DNA of 64,000 bases from Mesocentrotus franciscanus (GCA_037976565.1 CP137667.1:29750459-29814458); one strand, 5' to 3'; shown: positions 23,370-36,035, counted from the first letter of the stretch. Translations and numbers: made by a program. The notes: generated by a model from the letters alone, not told the origin.

Positions 23370-26300
23370 AGGCGCAAGCTGAACCACAATCAGGTGTTTA
23401 GGGAAAGGAATGCGATGCGTTCAAGCATGTAGTTGCCTATTGTTGCTATGTGAGTTGAAGGCAAGGTTCGCACCACGTAGGCAGAGTGCTATAAGTCTGT
23501 GTAGCTTAAGGACTGAGTGAGAGTGAGCTAGTACATAGGGCGTGGTTTGAGCTTGGTGAAAACGTGTCAGGCTAATGGGTATTTGTCCTCAGAACTTACC
23601 TTAATATCCTTAATAAGCCACAAGGGAGAACCAAGCCTCTACAGGACCACGCCAATGCCGCTCTGCAGTCTTTGGACCGTGTACAGAGGAGATAAACTCG
23701 TACCTTTGGGCTTTGCCTGGACACCAGGCCGCTATTAATCACCCGAACTGGATTCTCGCTAGCCGGGCTAGCATTCGACGGCTGCATGGACTAGAGGTCA
23801 CATGAAGGTCACTCAGCATCTCGACAAGCCGACCCGACATAGTACGGTGGACATCGATGTATATATATATATTATAGGGACTGAGTCAGTTAGACAACAT
23901 TAAGCAGGCCATATTCAGTTCATTCTAGGTTACTGGACATTAAATGAGAGAATAATGTTAATGAAGTTGAAAGCTAAACCGTTTAACCTAGCAATAATTC
24001 AAGTGTATGCCCCAACCAGTGATTACAGTGATGAACAAGTAGAAAAATATTACGATCAAATAGACGAAATGCTAAAGCATTGTAAATCAACAGAAGTTGT
24101 TATCGTAATAGGTGATTGGAATGCTAAAGTCGGAGAAGGTAAGGATGGAAAGATTGTTGGACAATATGGACTAGGCCATCGTAATGAACAGGGTGATCGA
24201 CTTGTTCAGTTCTGTAAGGAACATGATCTAGTGATAACCAACACCTTTTACCAACAACATAAAGAAGAACCTACACCTGGAAGAGCCCAGGAGATGTAAA
24301 TAGAAATCAGATCGACTATATTTTAATAAAGAACAGGTTCAAGAATTGTATCAAGCAGGTAAAGACATGCCCAGGGGCTGACATAAATTCTGATCACAAC
24401 CCGGTGATTGCAGAAGTTGAAATAAAGCTAAAGAATACACCCCCCAGAACAAAAGAAACTCTCTTCCGGATGTCACAGCTCTAAATAAAACAGACATAGC
24501 AGAAAAATACCTTATGGAAGTTAGAAATAGGTATAATTGTCTAGTCACAGAAGAAATAGAACAAACAAATAATGAAGTAAGTGACATTGAGAAACTAGAA
24601 GTGGAATGGAAATGCTTGAAAAAAGGCATTCAGCATGGAAATAAGACACTACCAACTAAAAAGAACCAGCAAAACAACCATGGATGACAGAAAAGATTCT
24701 GAACTTGATGCAGGAGAGGCAAAAGCAAGTCAGAAACTCCAAATCATACAGAGTCATCAATAAGGAAATTGATAATGAATGTAAAAGAGCAAAAGAAGAA
24801 TGGCTAACTCAAAAATGTGTTAGAATTGAGCATTTCTCCAAGACAAACCAAACAAATGAAATGCACAGAGAAATCAAGCATTTTAAGAAGAAGAAAAACA
24901 AGGCAGCAAGCGGATGTATCAAGAACAAGGATGGAACATCTTCCCTCTTTGAAAAGGATGATATTAAACAAAGATGGGAAGAATATATCCAAGACCTATT
25001 TGACGATGATAGAGGTCCAGAACTTCCAATCACTGACAACGAGGGTCCAAGTATACTTGAATCAGAAGTTAAACAAGCTCTGCATTCACTGGGAACTTCT
25101 AAATCTGAAGGCCCAGATGGGATAACACGGGAAGAACTTGTGGCCTTAAAAGAATTTGGGATTGAACATTTGACTAGTATTTGCCAAATGATATACAATA
25201 CAGGTCATATTCCTGAAGATCTGAAAAAGTCGATATTTGTGCCAATTCCAAAGAAGCCTAAGGCAAGTGTATGTGAAGATTTCGGACAATTAGCCTTATG
25301 AGCCATGTAACCAAGTTGCTCTTAAAGATCATTCTCAACAGAATAAAAATTCAAATTGACAATGAAGTAGGTAAGGAACAGTTTGGTTTTAGACCTCAAA
25401 GTGGTACTAGAGAAGCAATATTCTGTATGAGAATGGTGACAGAAAGGTATATGGCAGTAAATAAAGAAATATATATGTGCTTTATTGACTACTCTAAAGC
25501 ATTCGACAAAATTCACCACGAAAAATTGATTGAAAGCTTACAAAAATTAATCTAGATGGTAAGAACATACGTCTCATATCTAAACTTTACTGGGAGCAGA
25601 CAGCTGCCATCAAAATTAACAATGAAATTACAGGTTACACAAAAATCAAAGAGGAGTACGTCAGGGATGCGTAATGTCTCCATCCCTGTTCAACTTGTGC
25701 ACAGAATTGGTATTCAGGAAATTTCAGATATGAAAGGTGTTAATATTGGGGTGTAAATATTAATAATTTACGTTATGCTGATGACACTGTACTTTGCGCA
25801 GAGAATGAAGCAGATTTACAACATGTATTGGATATTGTAAAAGTCAAAAGTGAAGAGTTTGGTCTAAGCATGAATGTCAAGAAAACTAAATCAATGATTT
25901 TTAGTAGAACAGAGAACAAGCCTAGAATATGTTTGAAACTCAATGGACATATCATTGAGCAAGTCAGTAATCACATCTACTTAGGACAAAATATCACAGA
26001 TGATGCCAGATGCGAAGCAGAAATAAAAAGAAGAATAGAAATTGCTCGGAATACATTTCTGGCAATGAAAGGATTATTCACAAATAGAAAGGTGAAATTT
26101 GCACTTAGGTTGAGACTAGTAAACTGTTATGTATGGTCTGTCCTATTGTATGGAGCAGAAACATAAACAATAAACAAGGCCATGGAAAATAGAATAACAT
26201 CTTTTGAAATGTGGATCTACAGAAGAATGATGAAGATATCCTGGAAACGAATGAAAACCAACAAAGAGATATTGCACATGGCAGGGCGTAAACAAATTGC

Positions 26301-26580
26301 ACTAGTAGGATTAGTTAAGGAGAGAAAAGTCAAATACTTTGGTCATGTTAAAAGGCACCAAAGCCTCTTAAAGGATGTATTGGAAGGAAGAGTGGAAGGA
26401 AGTAGACCTAGAGGAGACCCAGAATCAACTGGGAAGAGAATGTCAAGAACTGGAGTGGACTAAAACTGCGAGAGTGCACCAGAATGGCAGAAGATAGAGT
26501 GAAATGGAGAGATGTTGCAATCAACCTCCGAACCGGGAGAAGATACTTAGATAGATAGATTCAGTTCATGTGAACATCAA
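23370..26580 (+). pseudogene. RTE-like LINE retrotransposon, inactivated
   Basis: The order is an apurinic-type endonuclease (23955-24410; QVYAPTSDYSD and IGDWNAKVG), then reverse transcriptase (24684-26166; FGFRPQSGTREAIF, DYSKAFDKIHHEK, YADDTVLCA, LYGAET) and a C-terminal region (to 26463). At least three frame changes or stops (near 24290, 25270 and 25555) break the frame. The N-terminal part of the endonuclease is missing or unrecognisable, and an AGAT repeat closes the 3' end. Sequence style is closest to the RTE group with endonuclease and reverse transcriptase in one ORF; the clade call is tentative. It lies on the strand opposite to the receptor genes. Confidence 0.8.
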
Positions 26581-26589
26581 CGCTTCTAC

Positions 26590-27110
26590 TCAACTAGACT
26601 TTACACTTATTTTCTTGTATGTATCAGATGCCTTTGACCTTGTTCATTCCTGGTTATATTATTATTATAATTTATCTACGTGCTTTAATAAAGAAGCTTA
26701 GTATTTGTTGATTTTATAATCATACACAAATTGTGCAGATGCTGTTATTTTACGTGTATGTGTTTAGTGGGGACTGGTGGTGACATTTTGGTGACCACGA
26801 AGGGACTGTTTCAAACAATTAAGTGTCACCCACTGGTAGTTAAGATTTATTGTATAAGGATAGGGCTGTCTGGTTGTTAGGAAAGATACCTTGTGAGTAA
26901 ATAAGCTTTGCAGGAAACGATTTTTTTAGTATGTGGTACCATAGCAGAATATATGTATAGTTCTTTTTGTATAGGACATCAGATTGGTTCAGAAGGGTCA
27001 GCAGAGAGTGCAGAGCTGGCAAGGGCGTGGGTTCGAGTAGCGGCTTGGTTCAAGTTCTGTGGTAAGTTGTAACATTTTTGTTAGAATAGGCTTGGGAGGA
27101 GGATTTCAAA
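26590..27110 (+). mobile_element. Gypsy-type leader with primer-binding-like site
   Basis: Upstream of the gag ORF. TTTGGTGACCACGAAGGGAC (26789-26808) looks like the start of an internal LTR-element region with a tRNA primer site. Sequence before it could be the end of an LTR, but no second LTR copy was found in the window. Confidence 0.4.
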
Positions 27111-27839
27111 ATGGAAATCGAAAAACTCATGGGTATCGGGGAATCCCTTGGCCTGAACGGTACTGAGTTGCGATCTTTCATAGATGAAGAACAGAAAAGG
27201 GCACGAGAAGAGCGTGTAATCGAGCGTGAAAGAGTGAAGGAAGAACAAGAGTTGGTTAAGCTGAAGGTGGAGTTAGGGCGTTCGAGAGGAGAGAGAAGTG
27301 AAGAAACAGTAAGTGAAAACAGATCGCATGTACGCGCGCCAAAGCTGCCTACATTCAGCGAGGATAGGGATAACTTAGATACTTATCTCAGTAGATTTGA
27401 GCGATATGCTACTGCACAGTGTTGGCTGCGTGCGTCATGGGCTACTAATATTAGCGCGCTTTCGACAGGGAAGGCATTAGACACATACAGTAGGCTTAGC
27501 GATACCGAAGCATTAGATTATGATACACTTAAGGGTGCGCTCTTGAAAAGGTATGATATTACTAGTAAAGAGTATAGGAAAAAATTGCGCACAGCGAGGC
27601 CTGATTCTGGAGAAACTGCTAGTCAGTTCATTTATAGGATGCGAGTTTATCTCAAGAAGTGGTTGACACTAGCTGGCTATCAGGAAACACTAGAGAATTT
27701 GATTGAGTTAGTTATCATAGAACAGTTTTATGACAGTTGCCTGAAAGAGATGGCAGTGTTCATACGGGAGCGAAAGCCCAAGAGTTTAGATGAATTATCT
27801 GAAGTAGCCGATCGCTTTATAGAAGCTCGATCTGGTTGA
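27111..27839 (+). CDS. Ty3/gypsy gag, N-terminal part
   Basis: An intact 242-codon ORF begins with a charged helical region (residues 1-70) and continues with a retrotransposon capsid-like region: LPTFSEDRDNLDTYLSRFERY, the ALSTGKALDTY segment, and ERKPKSLDELSEVADRFIEAR at the end. It is followed in another frame by a zinc knuckle and protease, so a stop or shift at 27840 separates parts that normally form one polyprotein. This is a structural capsid protein of a retrotransposon, not a host gene. Confidence 0.8.
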   Translation: MEIEKLMGIGESLGLNGTELRSFIDEEQKRAREERVIERERVKEEQELVKLKVELGRSRGERSEETVSENRSHVRAPKLPTFSEDRDNLDTYLSRFERYATAQCWLRASWATNISALSTGKALDTYSRLSDTEALDYDTLKGALLKRYDITSKEYRKKLRTARPDSGETASQFIYRMRVYLKKWLTLAGYQETLENLIELVIIEQFYDSCLKEMAVFIRERKPKSLDELSEVADRFIEARSG

Positions 27840-27842
27840 CGC

Positions 27843-28724
27843 TTGCCAAACGTCGCAAGTCACAAACCTTCTCGAATTGATAAGTATGATAACTCGCGTT
27901 CTGACCTTCGTCCTAGGGTAGCAGGTCCACGAGAGGCGAGGAAGCAGCCGTTCCAGGACAAGCAGGGTAACCGTCCAAGAAATGATGGCCGGTGTTACAT
28001 TTGTGGGAGCAAAGCGCATCTCGCTCGAAACTGTAACGCGAGGAGGCCGGACAAGGTGGCCGCCGGCATGTTTGAGATAGCAGAACCACCGGAAGCAACA
28101 GATCAGTCGCACAGAGAGCCTCGTCAGGGTCGAAGTTCGTCATTGGGGACGACGGAGATGTGGGCAGAGCCAGATGGAGGATTGGCAGGAAGTCTCCGAT
28201 CAGAGGAACTGGACTTCAGTACAGGAATTGGTGAGGCAGCATGTTTATTACTTGATTCGTGTTTTGCTTGTCAGTGTAGTCTAGAAGAAATCCAGGATCA
28301 AGACCTGCCAGTTATAAGTGTGGCCTGCGGCGCTAAGGCCGTCCGTTCAATGCCAGTTGTTCGAGGACTTGTGAACGGAGTTACGCTGGCAGTCCTCCGA
28401 GATAGTGGATGTTCGGCTGCTTTAGTGAGGGAAGATTTGGTAAAACCTGGGCAAATGACAGGGGAACAACGTTTGTGTTTATTGATTGATAGAACAGTTA
28501 AAAGATTCCCGAGGGCTCGAATCAACGTAGACACCCCGTTCTTTACAGGAGAACTGGACGTACTATGTGTAACTAACCCAGTTTATCCTCTGATTTTAGG
28601 GAATTTAGAGGGAGTTAGGGATGCTAGCGATCCGGACTCAGAATGGGAACCGGCAGAGCGGGGAACAGCTTCATACTGGCCGTGGAAACGAGACAACAAC
28701 GTAGGGAGAATTGGAAGCCCATGA
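27843..28724 (+). pseudogene. Ty3/gypsy zinc knuckle and aspartic protease, truncated
   Basis: The frame holds one CCHC knuckle (CYICGSKAHLARNC, near 27995) and a retropepsin-like segment with active-site motif DSGCSA and a later YPLILGNLEGV. It stops at 28724 before any reverse transcriptase, and receptor-unit sequence begins about 50 bp further on. The element is therefore cut off after the protease. The gypsy integrase at 43500-44600 is a separate fragment. Confidence 0.75.
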
Positions 28725-28774
28725 GGAGTCTCAAGGTTCCAGGTCAAGTGGCAGAAGTGACCCCAATTCATTGA

Positions 28775-28830
28775 AAAGCGTGTTAATTTTATAAACGAGC
28801 GTTTCAACAATTGTAATCATACTTTCTTGA
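28775..28830 (-). repeat. Resumed fragment of a first-exon unit
   Basis: TTTATAAACGAGCGTTTCAA and its surroundings match the part of the units that lies about 240-290 bp 5' of the start codon (compare 1690-1725 and 57540-57565). Together with 22990-23365 it brackets the retroelement block. Confidence 0.6.
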
Positions 28831-29299
28831 ATAAGTTGAAGTTAGGTAATCAAGGTGATAGAATTAGTTGTTGATATTCGCGTTAGTTAAAAGGAAATAT
28901 GGCAAAAATATACACTTGAAAAAAGGGCTTCTCTGTTGGTACTATCATGACAGCACTGGCTACTGAGGGGTAAGGCATCTAAATAAAATCAAGGAGTAAT
29001 AACTCCTTGATATAATGTATAAAGGTGAAAATTGAGGCTGCTTCGTTCCATCAGATATCCGCGTCGGGTGGGGATGTCGGATAACACGAACATTCGTGTA
29101 AACATTCCCTCATAGTCAGGGAAGGTCGGGTAGATTTAATACAAATAATCACTATTTTACATAAAGGTCATTGAAATATTAAGGCTAATCTTTTACGTTA
29201 CCTTCTGTAAAAACATGCCCATACAAATACAATATAAAAGTGTCTAGCCTTGATACGAACTCTTGTGAGTATTTATTTCGTATTAGAAAGTGTAGGGTC

Positions 29300-29520
29300 T
29301 AGACCCGAGTTTTCGTAGATATATTGTAGGTTTGTCAGAAAGTGTCGGGTAAACTAGACCCAACACTTTGGCGATAAGAGTGGTGTATTTCACTATGGAC
29401 CTAACATGTTAGGTCCATGATTTCACAAACGTTACACGCGACCGACCCTTTTGGACTTGGTCTAGATTATTCACGAAAGTTCTTATAACTCGAAGACAAA
29501 GAGACCCGATGGAACGATGC
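29300..29520. repeat. Segment duplicated at 38620-38790
   Basis: Both share TTCACGAAAGTT and AGACCCGATG, plus similar sequence before them. With 28830-28990 (like 40965-41120) and the DD exon, it shows that the C remnant and the 3' part of gene B descend from one duplicated block. Confidence 0.55.
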
Positions 29521-29554
29521 GAGCAAACGGTTGTTTACCTATAAATAAGCTTAC

Positions 29555-29621
29555 CTGTTAGTGCTGGTTGCCGCTGACAGGGTAGACGATGAAGGGCCAA
29601 GGGCTGTTTCCTGTTGCTGCC
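29555..29621 (-). CDS. Remnant C Ser/Thr-rich linker exon
   Basis: A 67-nt exon with a strong acceptor (CTTTCTTTTTCAG) and donor GTAAGC, phase 1 to 2. It encodes QQQETALGPSSSTLSAATS and a few more residues. It follows a DD exon that exits in phase 1 and would feed a phase-2 DD exon, but none lies between here and the retroelement block. The downstream exon was probably lost. Confidence 0.6.
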
Positions 29622-29896
29622 CTGAAAAAGAAAGGAAAGAGGGAAATCGGTTTCAACACATGAAACGTTCTGTTGTATAATAAACAAAAATGTTCAATAT
29701 GCTTATAACGCGTAAGAAAGTAATCTTGATTTTGTTGTCATTCATTTTCAGTTTGTTGGACATGTCAAAACAAATTGTCATTATTTTAACCTGAACGAAA
29801 ACAATGTATTCATGATCTGCTTTGAAACCTGTGGGTACTTTTTTCCTTTTCTGTATAAAACTCCAGAAGAATTGCCACGTGCCAATTTTCGCTTAC

Positions 29897-30197
29897 CGGT
29901 ATTTGGAGTGCTCAGATATTGATCTGCCAGGTTTTTAAATCCAGCTTCTGATAATGCTGACCTCAATGCCACTTTTTCCGTCGAAGGCGTTTGTCCTTTT
30001 CGGCACGTCCTGAGCATATCCAACGTTCCCATATAATTCCGTCCTTGTTGGGCGTTTGCTTCAATGTAGCGACCAATATCTGCGGGCTGAAATCCCAATC
30101 TATTCCCCAGATCATCGATTTCTGAATCTTTGTATAGGACCTTGGCTATTTTCTTCAAGATGCCGTCGAAATCGACATTGACCACGGAGCTCATTAG
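29897..30197 (-). CDS. Remnant C death-domain exon
   Basis: A full death domain: VDFDGILKKIAKVLY, DDLGNRLGFQPADIGRYI, YMGTLDMLRTCRKG, and KVALRSALSEAGFKNLADQYL. The donor is GTAAGC, phase 1. It is about 75% identical to the DD exon at 41657-41362. The hallmark Trp is replaced by Cys (LRTCRKG against LRTWRKG). The usual CAGA acceptor is altered; a possible acceptor AAATAG at 30198 works only in phase 0, or the ATG at 30194 could be a new start. No Ig or TM exon was found just upstream, so it is either a cytoplasmic DD protein or a relic. Confidence 0.7.
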
Positions 30198-31087
30198 CTA
30201 TTTAGGATTGAAAATTTGAGTAAAGGAGGATACTCCGAGGAAGGTCAAAATGTAAGAATGTTCGCACATGAGCGAAACTTACAACGTATTTATGACATGG
30301 TGATAAATTACATCTGCAGCAGCAGCAGGAACAACAACAAAACATTTTTCTTCAATATGAAAATACGTAAAAAGTTGAGAGGCAATAAACAACTTCAGCT
30401 ACGAAGGGCCAACAAATAATAACAAACATAGCATTAGCAACACAAAAATAGATTGATTAACAAGAGGAGACCACAAGAGAATTGAAGTTTTGGTACACCC
30501 AGAAGAAATAAAGCCCATGCCCAGTCAAAAACTACTTTTTTAATAGATATGACATTTTACATGTTGCATGAGGGGAACTTTACACTTAATACTAACAAGG
30601 TTACAATTTTCTTGTTATAATTTCACAATAAAATTATTTCCCATGTGCTTTCTGGCTCAATTTAGTATAGTGCAGTTTTGTGTACATTGTTTGTATTAAA
30701 ATGTTCCCCTTTGCCAGCAAGGAGTGCTTTCAATTGACAGCGATAAGGATAAACAGAACATACTTGTACTTACATACAGTTGTTGACATATCTTAGACAC
30801 TCTGTTATCTATCTGTAACTATTTAGGAGTATATACTACTTAGGCTACGGAAGTTTACCCTTTCCCACTAGCTAGCAGTATAGCATTATTAACGAAACTA
30901 CAGTATCACTTCTAAGTTCTAAGACTACATTTTGCACAGTTACACGCGTGTCTGTTATTCCCCACTTCATTGTGTACAACTGTGCGAATATTTATGGATG
31001 ACATCGAAAGATTCAGTACCAAAAGAACTACTTGTACTATGTACCTCAGTATAGTCTATTCGGTTGTCGATCAGCGGTGTGTTTAAT

Positions 31088-31805
31088 AATAATAAGACAT
31101 TTATAATGCGCAACATATCCACCCAGAGGGTGCTCAAGGCGCTTACAATGAGCTACATATAAACTATACTTAGATATAATTATGCTTACATTACATTTTA
31201 CGTGGTGAAAAGGATGTAATTAGTTAAAGTTGGCCATTAGATATGTTTTTAAACTGGCCTTGAAATGGTCTACTGATGTACAGTCCTTTAGTGTGTTTGG
31301 GAGACTGTTCCACAATCGGGGAGCTGCTGAGGTAAATGCTCGATCTCCCCATGATCGTCTGGTTTTAGGGATGATCAGAGTTGATGTATTCGAAGAACGG
31401 AGACCAGAACGACCAGCTAGGCTTGCGAAAGTTGAGTAGAGAAGAGATGTACTGTGGCGAGGAGAACTTCAAGGCACGGTATGTGATTAGAAGGATTTTT
31501 TAGGTGAGACGATGTTCAACAGGAAGCCAATGCAGGGATTTAAGGACTGGTGTGATGTGGGAGGACTTGCGTGTATGTGTTACTAGACGGGCAGCAGCAT
31601 TCTGAACAAGTTGGAGCCTCTTAACTTGAGACATCATGAGGATGCCATAAAGTAAAGAGTTACAACAATCGATGCGGGATGTTACAAATGCATGCACAAG
31701 CTGCTCAACTGCCTTTGTGGTGAGATACTTGCGAATAGCACGGAGATTGCGGAGACTATGGATCGCGAGTTTAACACACGATGATACTTGCGACTCCATG
31801 GTCAT
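31088..31805 (-). pseudogene. CR1/L2-type LINE, 3' end only
   Basis: The minus strand reads the C-terminal part of a LINE reverse transcriptase (VTSRIDCCNSLLYG, RLQLVQNAAARLVTHTRKS, SLHWLPVEHR), then, after a shift, the C-terminus (SWGDRAFTSAAPRLWNSLPN). The 3' tail carries AGCGCCTTGAGCA and ends in TTATTATTATT. It is 5'-truncated in the usual LINE manner. Confidence 0.85.
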
Positions 31806-32229
31806 ATTGGAGTAAAAAATAACTCCAATGTGTTAGAAATGTTTATCTATGGCAAACCAGGTCGTTTCCATATATTTCTTTATGACCACTTCTGTGGCTC
31901 TCTTTTAGGAACCAAAATCACAGAACATAAGTATATTCAAACTTACCTGACTGATGCCTTGTGCTTAGGAATAGAATTACGGAATCGATGCGCTATATAT
32001 ATACATATATATATATATATACATATATAGTTAGGCTTCTGCAGTCAACCTGGCACATGCATCGAAGTCTGTATCTGACTCCAAGTGGGGTTTTGTTTAT
32101 ATTGAAGTCTTACATACACTAAGTGCTGTTGTGCGTCAGTACTATCGTAAGCGAGAAGCGATTATCTGCACTTAGTTCAGGGGCGAAGAAATGTTTTTAG
32201 ATTGGAGGTCAACCGTAATATTAAGTTGG

Positions 32230-32640
32230 TTTTAATAGAAACAGAAAAATTTAGAGAAACAGGTCAGTGAATGTTTGAGCAAACCAATTATAAATGAAAT
32301 TAAAGAAAGTCATTAATTTTGGAGGTACAATCAATCAAACACAAATAGGCAAGTCTGAGACGTATCTTGCGAGCTCTCCTCCTATTTGCTTTGTTCTAAA
32401 AACCTATAAGTTTCATCATGAAAATTGTCAATCATACATTCACCCTGAATATAATTATGGCATATATTATTTTTTTATACAACCCCTGTATGAAACAAAT
32501 TTTTCCCGTCACCAATTACTAACAAAATGAAGGTATATGAACATTTCTGCACAGAGGAAAGTAGAGCTGAGCTCGCCAAATACGTCACAGTGTTGCCAAT
32601 TCGTGTTTCACTGATGACAACTAATATAAATCATAACAGA
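32230..32640. repeat. Dispersed repeat Y, copy 2
   Basis: It shares the inverted pair built on GGCAACACTGTGACGTAT with the copies at 6190 and 38230. Its arms here are AGGCAAGTCTGAGACGTATC at the left and ATACGTCACAGTGTTGCC at the right. Confidence 0.5.
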
Positions 32641-32669
32641 TATTGCTCAAACTTTCATATCTTTTTTTC

Positions 32670-34540
32670 TAACTTTTCAGGTGGGCTGTATATAATCAGG
32701 TGGGCTGTATATAATACAGACCACCTTATGTTTTCGTTAGAATTGCCTTATTATTTATTTGGTGGGCTGTATATAATACAGACCGCCTTACGTTTTCGTT
32801 AGAATTGCCTTTATTCTTTATTCTTTATTTTTCTTATTTCCAAGCACTTTTTTGTTAGCACGATAACTTGTAAAAGGCTAAATCAAATGCCTTGAAATTT
32901 GGCATACATATGTAAAGGCATGTAGACAAAGCAAAATAAGGTTTTTAACCTTGACCTTGACTGATGACGTCATCTAGGCGCCATTTTGTAAAATTTTCTG
33001 AAAATCTACTCATGATCATATCTTCATAACGAAAATTCGTTTCTCATTCATATTTATCATGATCAAGGTCAATATCCGTCCGGTCAATTTCAGGTCAAAA
33101 ACGCGCGCGCATGCGTACGTCCGCGCGAGCGCGCGCGCAAAATTCAAAATGCTCAAAATCGTCTCAAATTCATTTTGCATACGTTTCAGGCCATTTTAAG
33201 CATTTTTTATAAAAATCGCGCACACGCACATGCGCGCGCGTTTTTGCGCGTAACACCATTACACAACATAGAATCGCCATTTTTTTTATCTTTCATGATA
33301 TTTCCCATATTTTTCGAACAATTTGATACCATGTTTATCTCTTTATGACCATTAATAACAAGATGAGCGTCCATTCAAGATAAATGTACGTGCGCGCGAG
33401 CTCTTGTAATACATAGCATATATGGGCAAAAACATGCCTATACAAAATTCATTGTAACTCTTCAGAATGGATGGGAACTCCCAAATTTTTTTCATATTTG
33501 GATAGATTATGAGTCGGAGATATGATTTCATGTCTCATTTGACCCTCAATTAACTCATGACGTCATCATAATGGCCTCCGAACTCAAAATTTCAATTTGC
33601 ATATTATGACGTCAGCATATTTTTGGAAAATTGATTGTATCTCTGTGAATATTGATCGATTTTCTTCCAAATTTTGATATGTTTCAGCTGAGACAATTTT
33701 CTACAAATGCAACTCCACGATTTTTCATTTTGACAAAGGCATCATGGCGTATTTTTGCGATTAAAGGAGGCATGTCAATTTTTCACATTTTGCGTGTATT
33801 CTCTATGGGACATGACTTTTTTCAAAACTGGATTCTACATTCCCGTCTTTCGCGAGCAATATCTCCGTCGTTTTAGTTTTGTTTTGCTGAGCTTCGAGTA
33901 TGTTGTAGCTGAGACAATAAGCTATCACAATGTGCCCTTTATTTTTCGATCAGATGCCGGGATCATGCTCATATTTCACTTGCAAAGTGGGATTTGAGAA
34001 TTCCATTTTCCGTTCACGTGTAATGTCTATGTGGATTATTTTGGTATAGTGGTCATAGCACTTGCCTCCCATTCCGGCGACCCACGTTCGATTCCTGGTG
34101 GGTCAATTTTTTTATTTTTTTTGCCGTCGTTTTAAATTTGATTTTATGATCTTCTTCGACTATTATAACATATTATCATATACAATCACAAACAATGTAA
34201 TAAAATGCCTAATTTTGCGTGTTATATCTATGGGAGAAGAATGTCAATCGTTTGAGTACAACCCTATGGGAAATCTGAGTCCTTGTCGTGTATTAATGTT
34301 TTAATCATAGTTGGATAGATTATGAGTCGGAGATATGATTTCTTATAAAAAAATAAAATCTAGAAAATGCATTTCATTTTGATATTTAGATTTAAGGGTC
34401 AAAGGTCAAACATACTTTACATGGTTTCTCTAAAATCATGCATTGTATAGATTTGAAATTTGGCACACTAATAGACCTGAATAAAAGGATTATTTCAAAA
34501 AATAAGGTCAAATCAAGCCAATGTTATCTTAACTACTTAG
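32670..34540. repeat. Long non-coding repeat block with tRNA-like segment
   Basis: It opens with three tandem copies of GGTGGGCTGTATATAAT. It also contains repeated TGACGTCATC motifs, a CG-alternating tract (33100-33245) and twice the phrase GATAGATTATGAGTCGGAGA (33502, 34313). No protein was recognised. It looks like an assembly of old repeats. Confidence 0.5.
34040..34110 (+). pseudogene. tRNA-Gly-like sequence
   Basis: TGGTATAGTGGTCATAGCA (A box) and GTTCGATTCCTGG (B box) flank a CCTCCCATT anticodon-like loop. The anticodon stem does not pair and the acceptor stem is not closed, so it is a tRNA pseudogene or SINE head, not a working gene. Confidence 0.5.
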
Positions 34541-35699
34541 TATGTCACTAAACATGTGTGGCATGCACTTGGAACAGCCCACCTATACTTGTTATTAACA
34601 AGTATTACATGTCTAGTTTCTTCTATTATTAAAACCAACTTAATATCAGGGTCCAATTTTCCTTTTAATGTAGGTACACCAACCGAAACTGTTCGTTTTT
34701 GGAAGAAAAAAAAAAACGATCACCTAGGCCTATGTACAAAGGGTAGATGAAAAACTTGACGATTTTTAATTTTGAGACTGTACAATACCCCTTTATCTTC
34801 TCTAACACTTGTTTGTATCTTCGAGAGGTCGTTAGAATATTGCTTCTTCGTAATACTTTACGGTGAATACTATTTTTTTGTCAATTTCTGACCGAGCGTA
34901 GAGAGCAAGCACCTACTTCTTATGAATATTAAATTATTGAATATATCATTAAGTATATATTAGTTGGTCCCAATACAATGATTATTATTATGCTTTAGAT
35001 GTTTATAATTTTTTTGCATTGTATTACTCCTGCTCCTGACTCTGCCGCCCCACATTGTGATAATAAGAACAGGCAGTGCTATTACTTTTAAAAGCCGGTC
35101 CGATTGCAATGTGCTAAATATGGCTCTCTAATTAATTTTGAATTGAAGCACATATTCAACATTAAAAGGGAAGCACATGTATTTAAATTGGACAGATCTT
35201 GGGTGCTTTTTCTGAATATGGGTTTAAGTAAACACTTCACAAAATTATAATTAGGATTACCTTTCTCGAACTAGCGTTTGAGGTTTCAAAATAGTTAATT
35301 CGAATTCGAATGCAATACATCTGATTCTTAAATAGTCTCTTTCTTTATAATTTGCAATAACATGCACGTAGGCATTCCGTGTATGTTGATAATGAAATGG
35401 CAAAATGTCTTGTCGCCTGGTGTTTCCTCATTATCATGGCAGGCGCGGTTCTAGAAGACTTTTTTTTTCTATGATAAAAAAGGGGTGCATGTGAGGAGGG
35501 GGAGTATCCAGTATTATTGAAGCCCCAAAGCGCCCCCATTTTCCTCTAGAACGGCTACTGCTTCTAAGGTGAAATTTCCATATTGAGGATGGTGTATATC
35601 ACCCATTTCATTTGAAGTTATGTCAATACAATAAATGACTCAAACGGATCGTCGAAACGCGCCCTGCTGGATCACAATCAACCCTCTTGCCTGCGCTAA

Positions 35700-35935
35700 C
35701 TCAACTACAGGAATGGTCAAACCTTACAATGGACGTTTGTTTTTTGTAGGAATCAGGCAGGCCCGACAGTGCTTACCCTCCAGGACGCATCGCTGCAACG
35801 CAGCGATACATTGAAACTACTTGGAGTTGTTATCCAGTCGGATTTTAAATGGAATACGCATGTTGAGTATATGGTCGAAGGTGCAAACACTTGAAAAACT
35901 ACTCTTTTGCCTACATAAACATGATATAACCATAT
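35700..35935 (+). pseudogene. LINE reverse-transcriptase fragment
   Basis: One frame reads LKLLGVVIQSDFKWNTHVEY, a stretch typical of CR1/L2/Jockey-type reverse transcriptases C-terminal to the catalytic site. No more of the element is present. A different LINE begins 130 bp further on, after a CT/CA microsatellite. Confidence 0.6.
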
Positions 35936-36001
35936 CACATCAAATCAAATCAAACGCTATACGCAGTTATATCTCTCCCATTCTCTCATCTGATCTCAAT
36001 A

Positions 36002-36035
<34 letters not shown>

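Noticed and set aside
34040..34110. A functional tRNA-Gly(CCC) gene
   Set aside because: Box motifs are present but the anticodon and acceptor stems do not pair.
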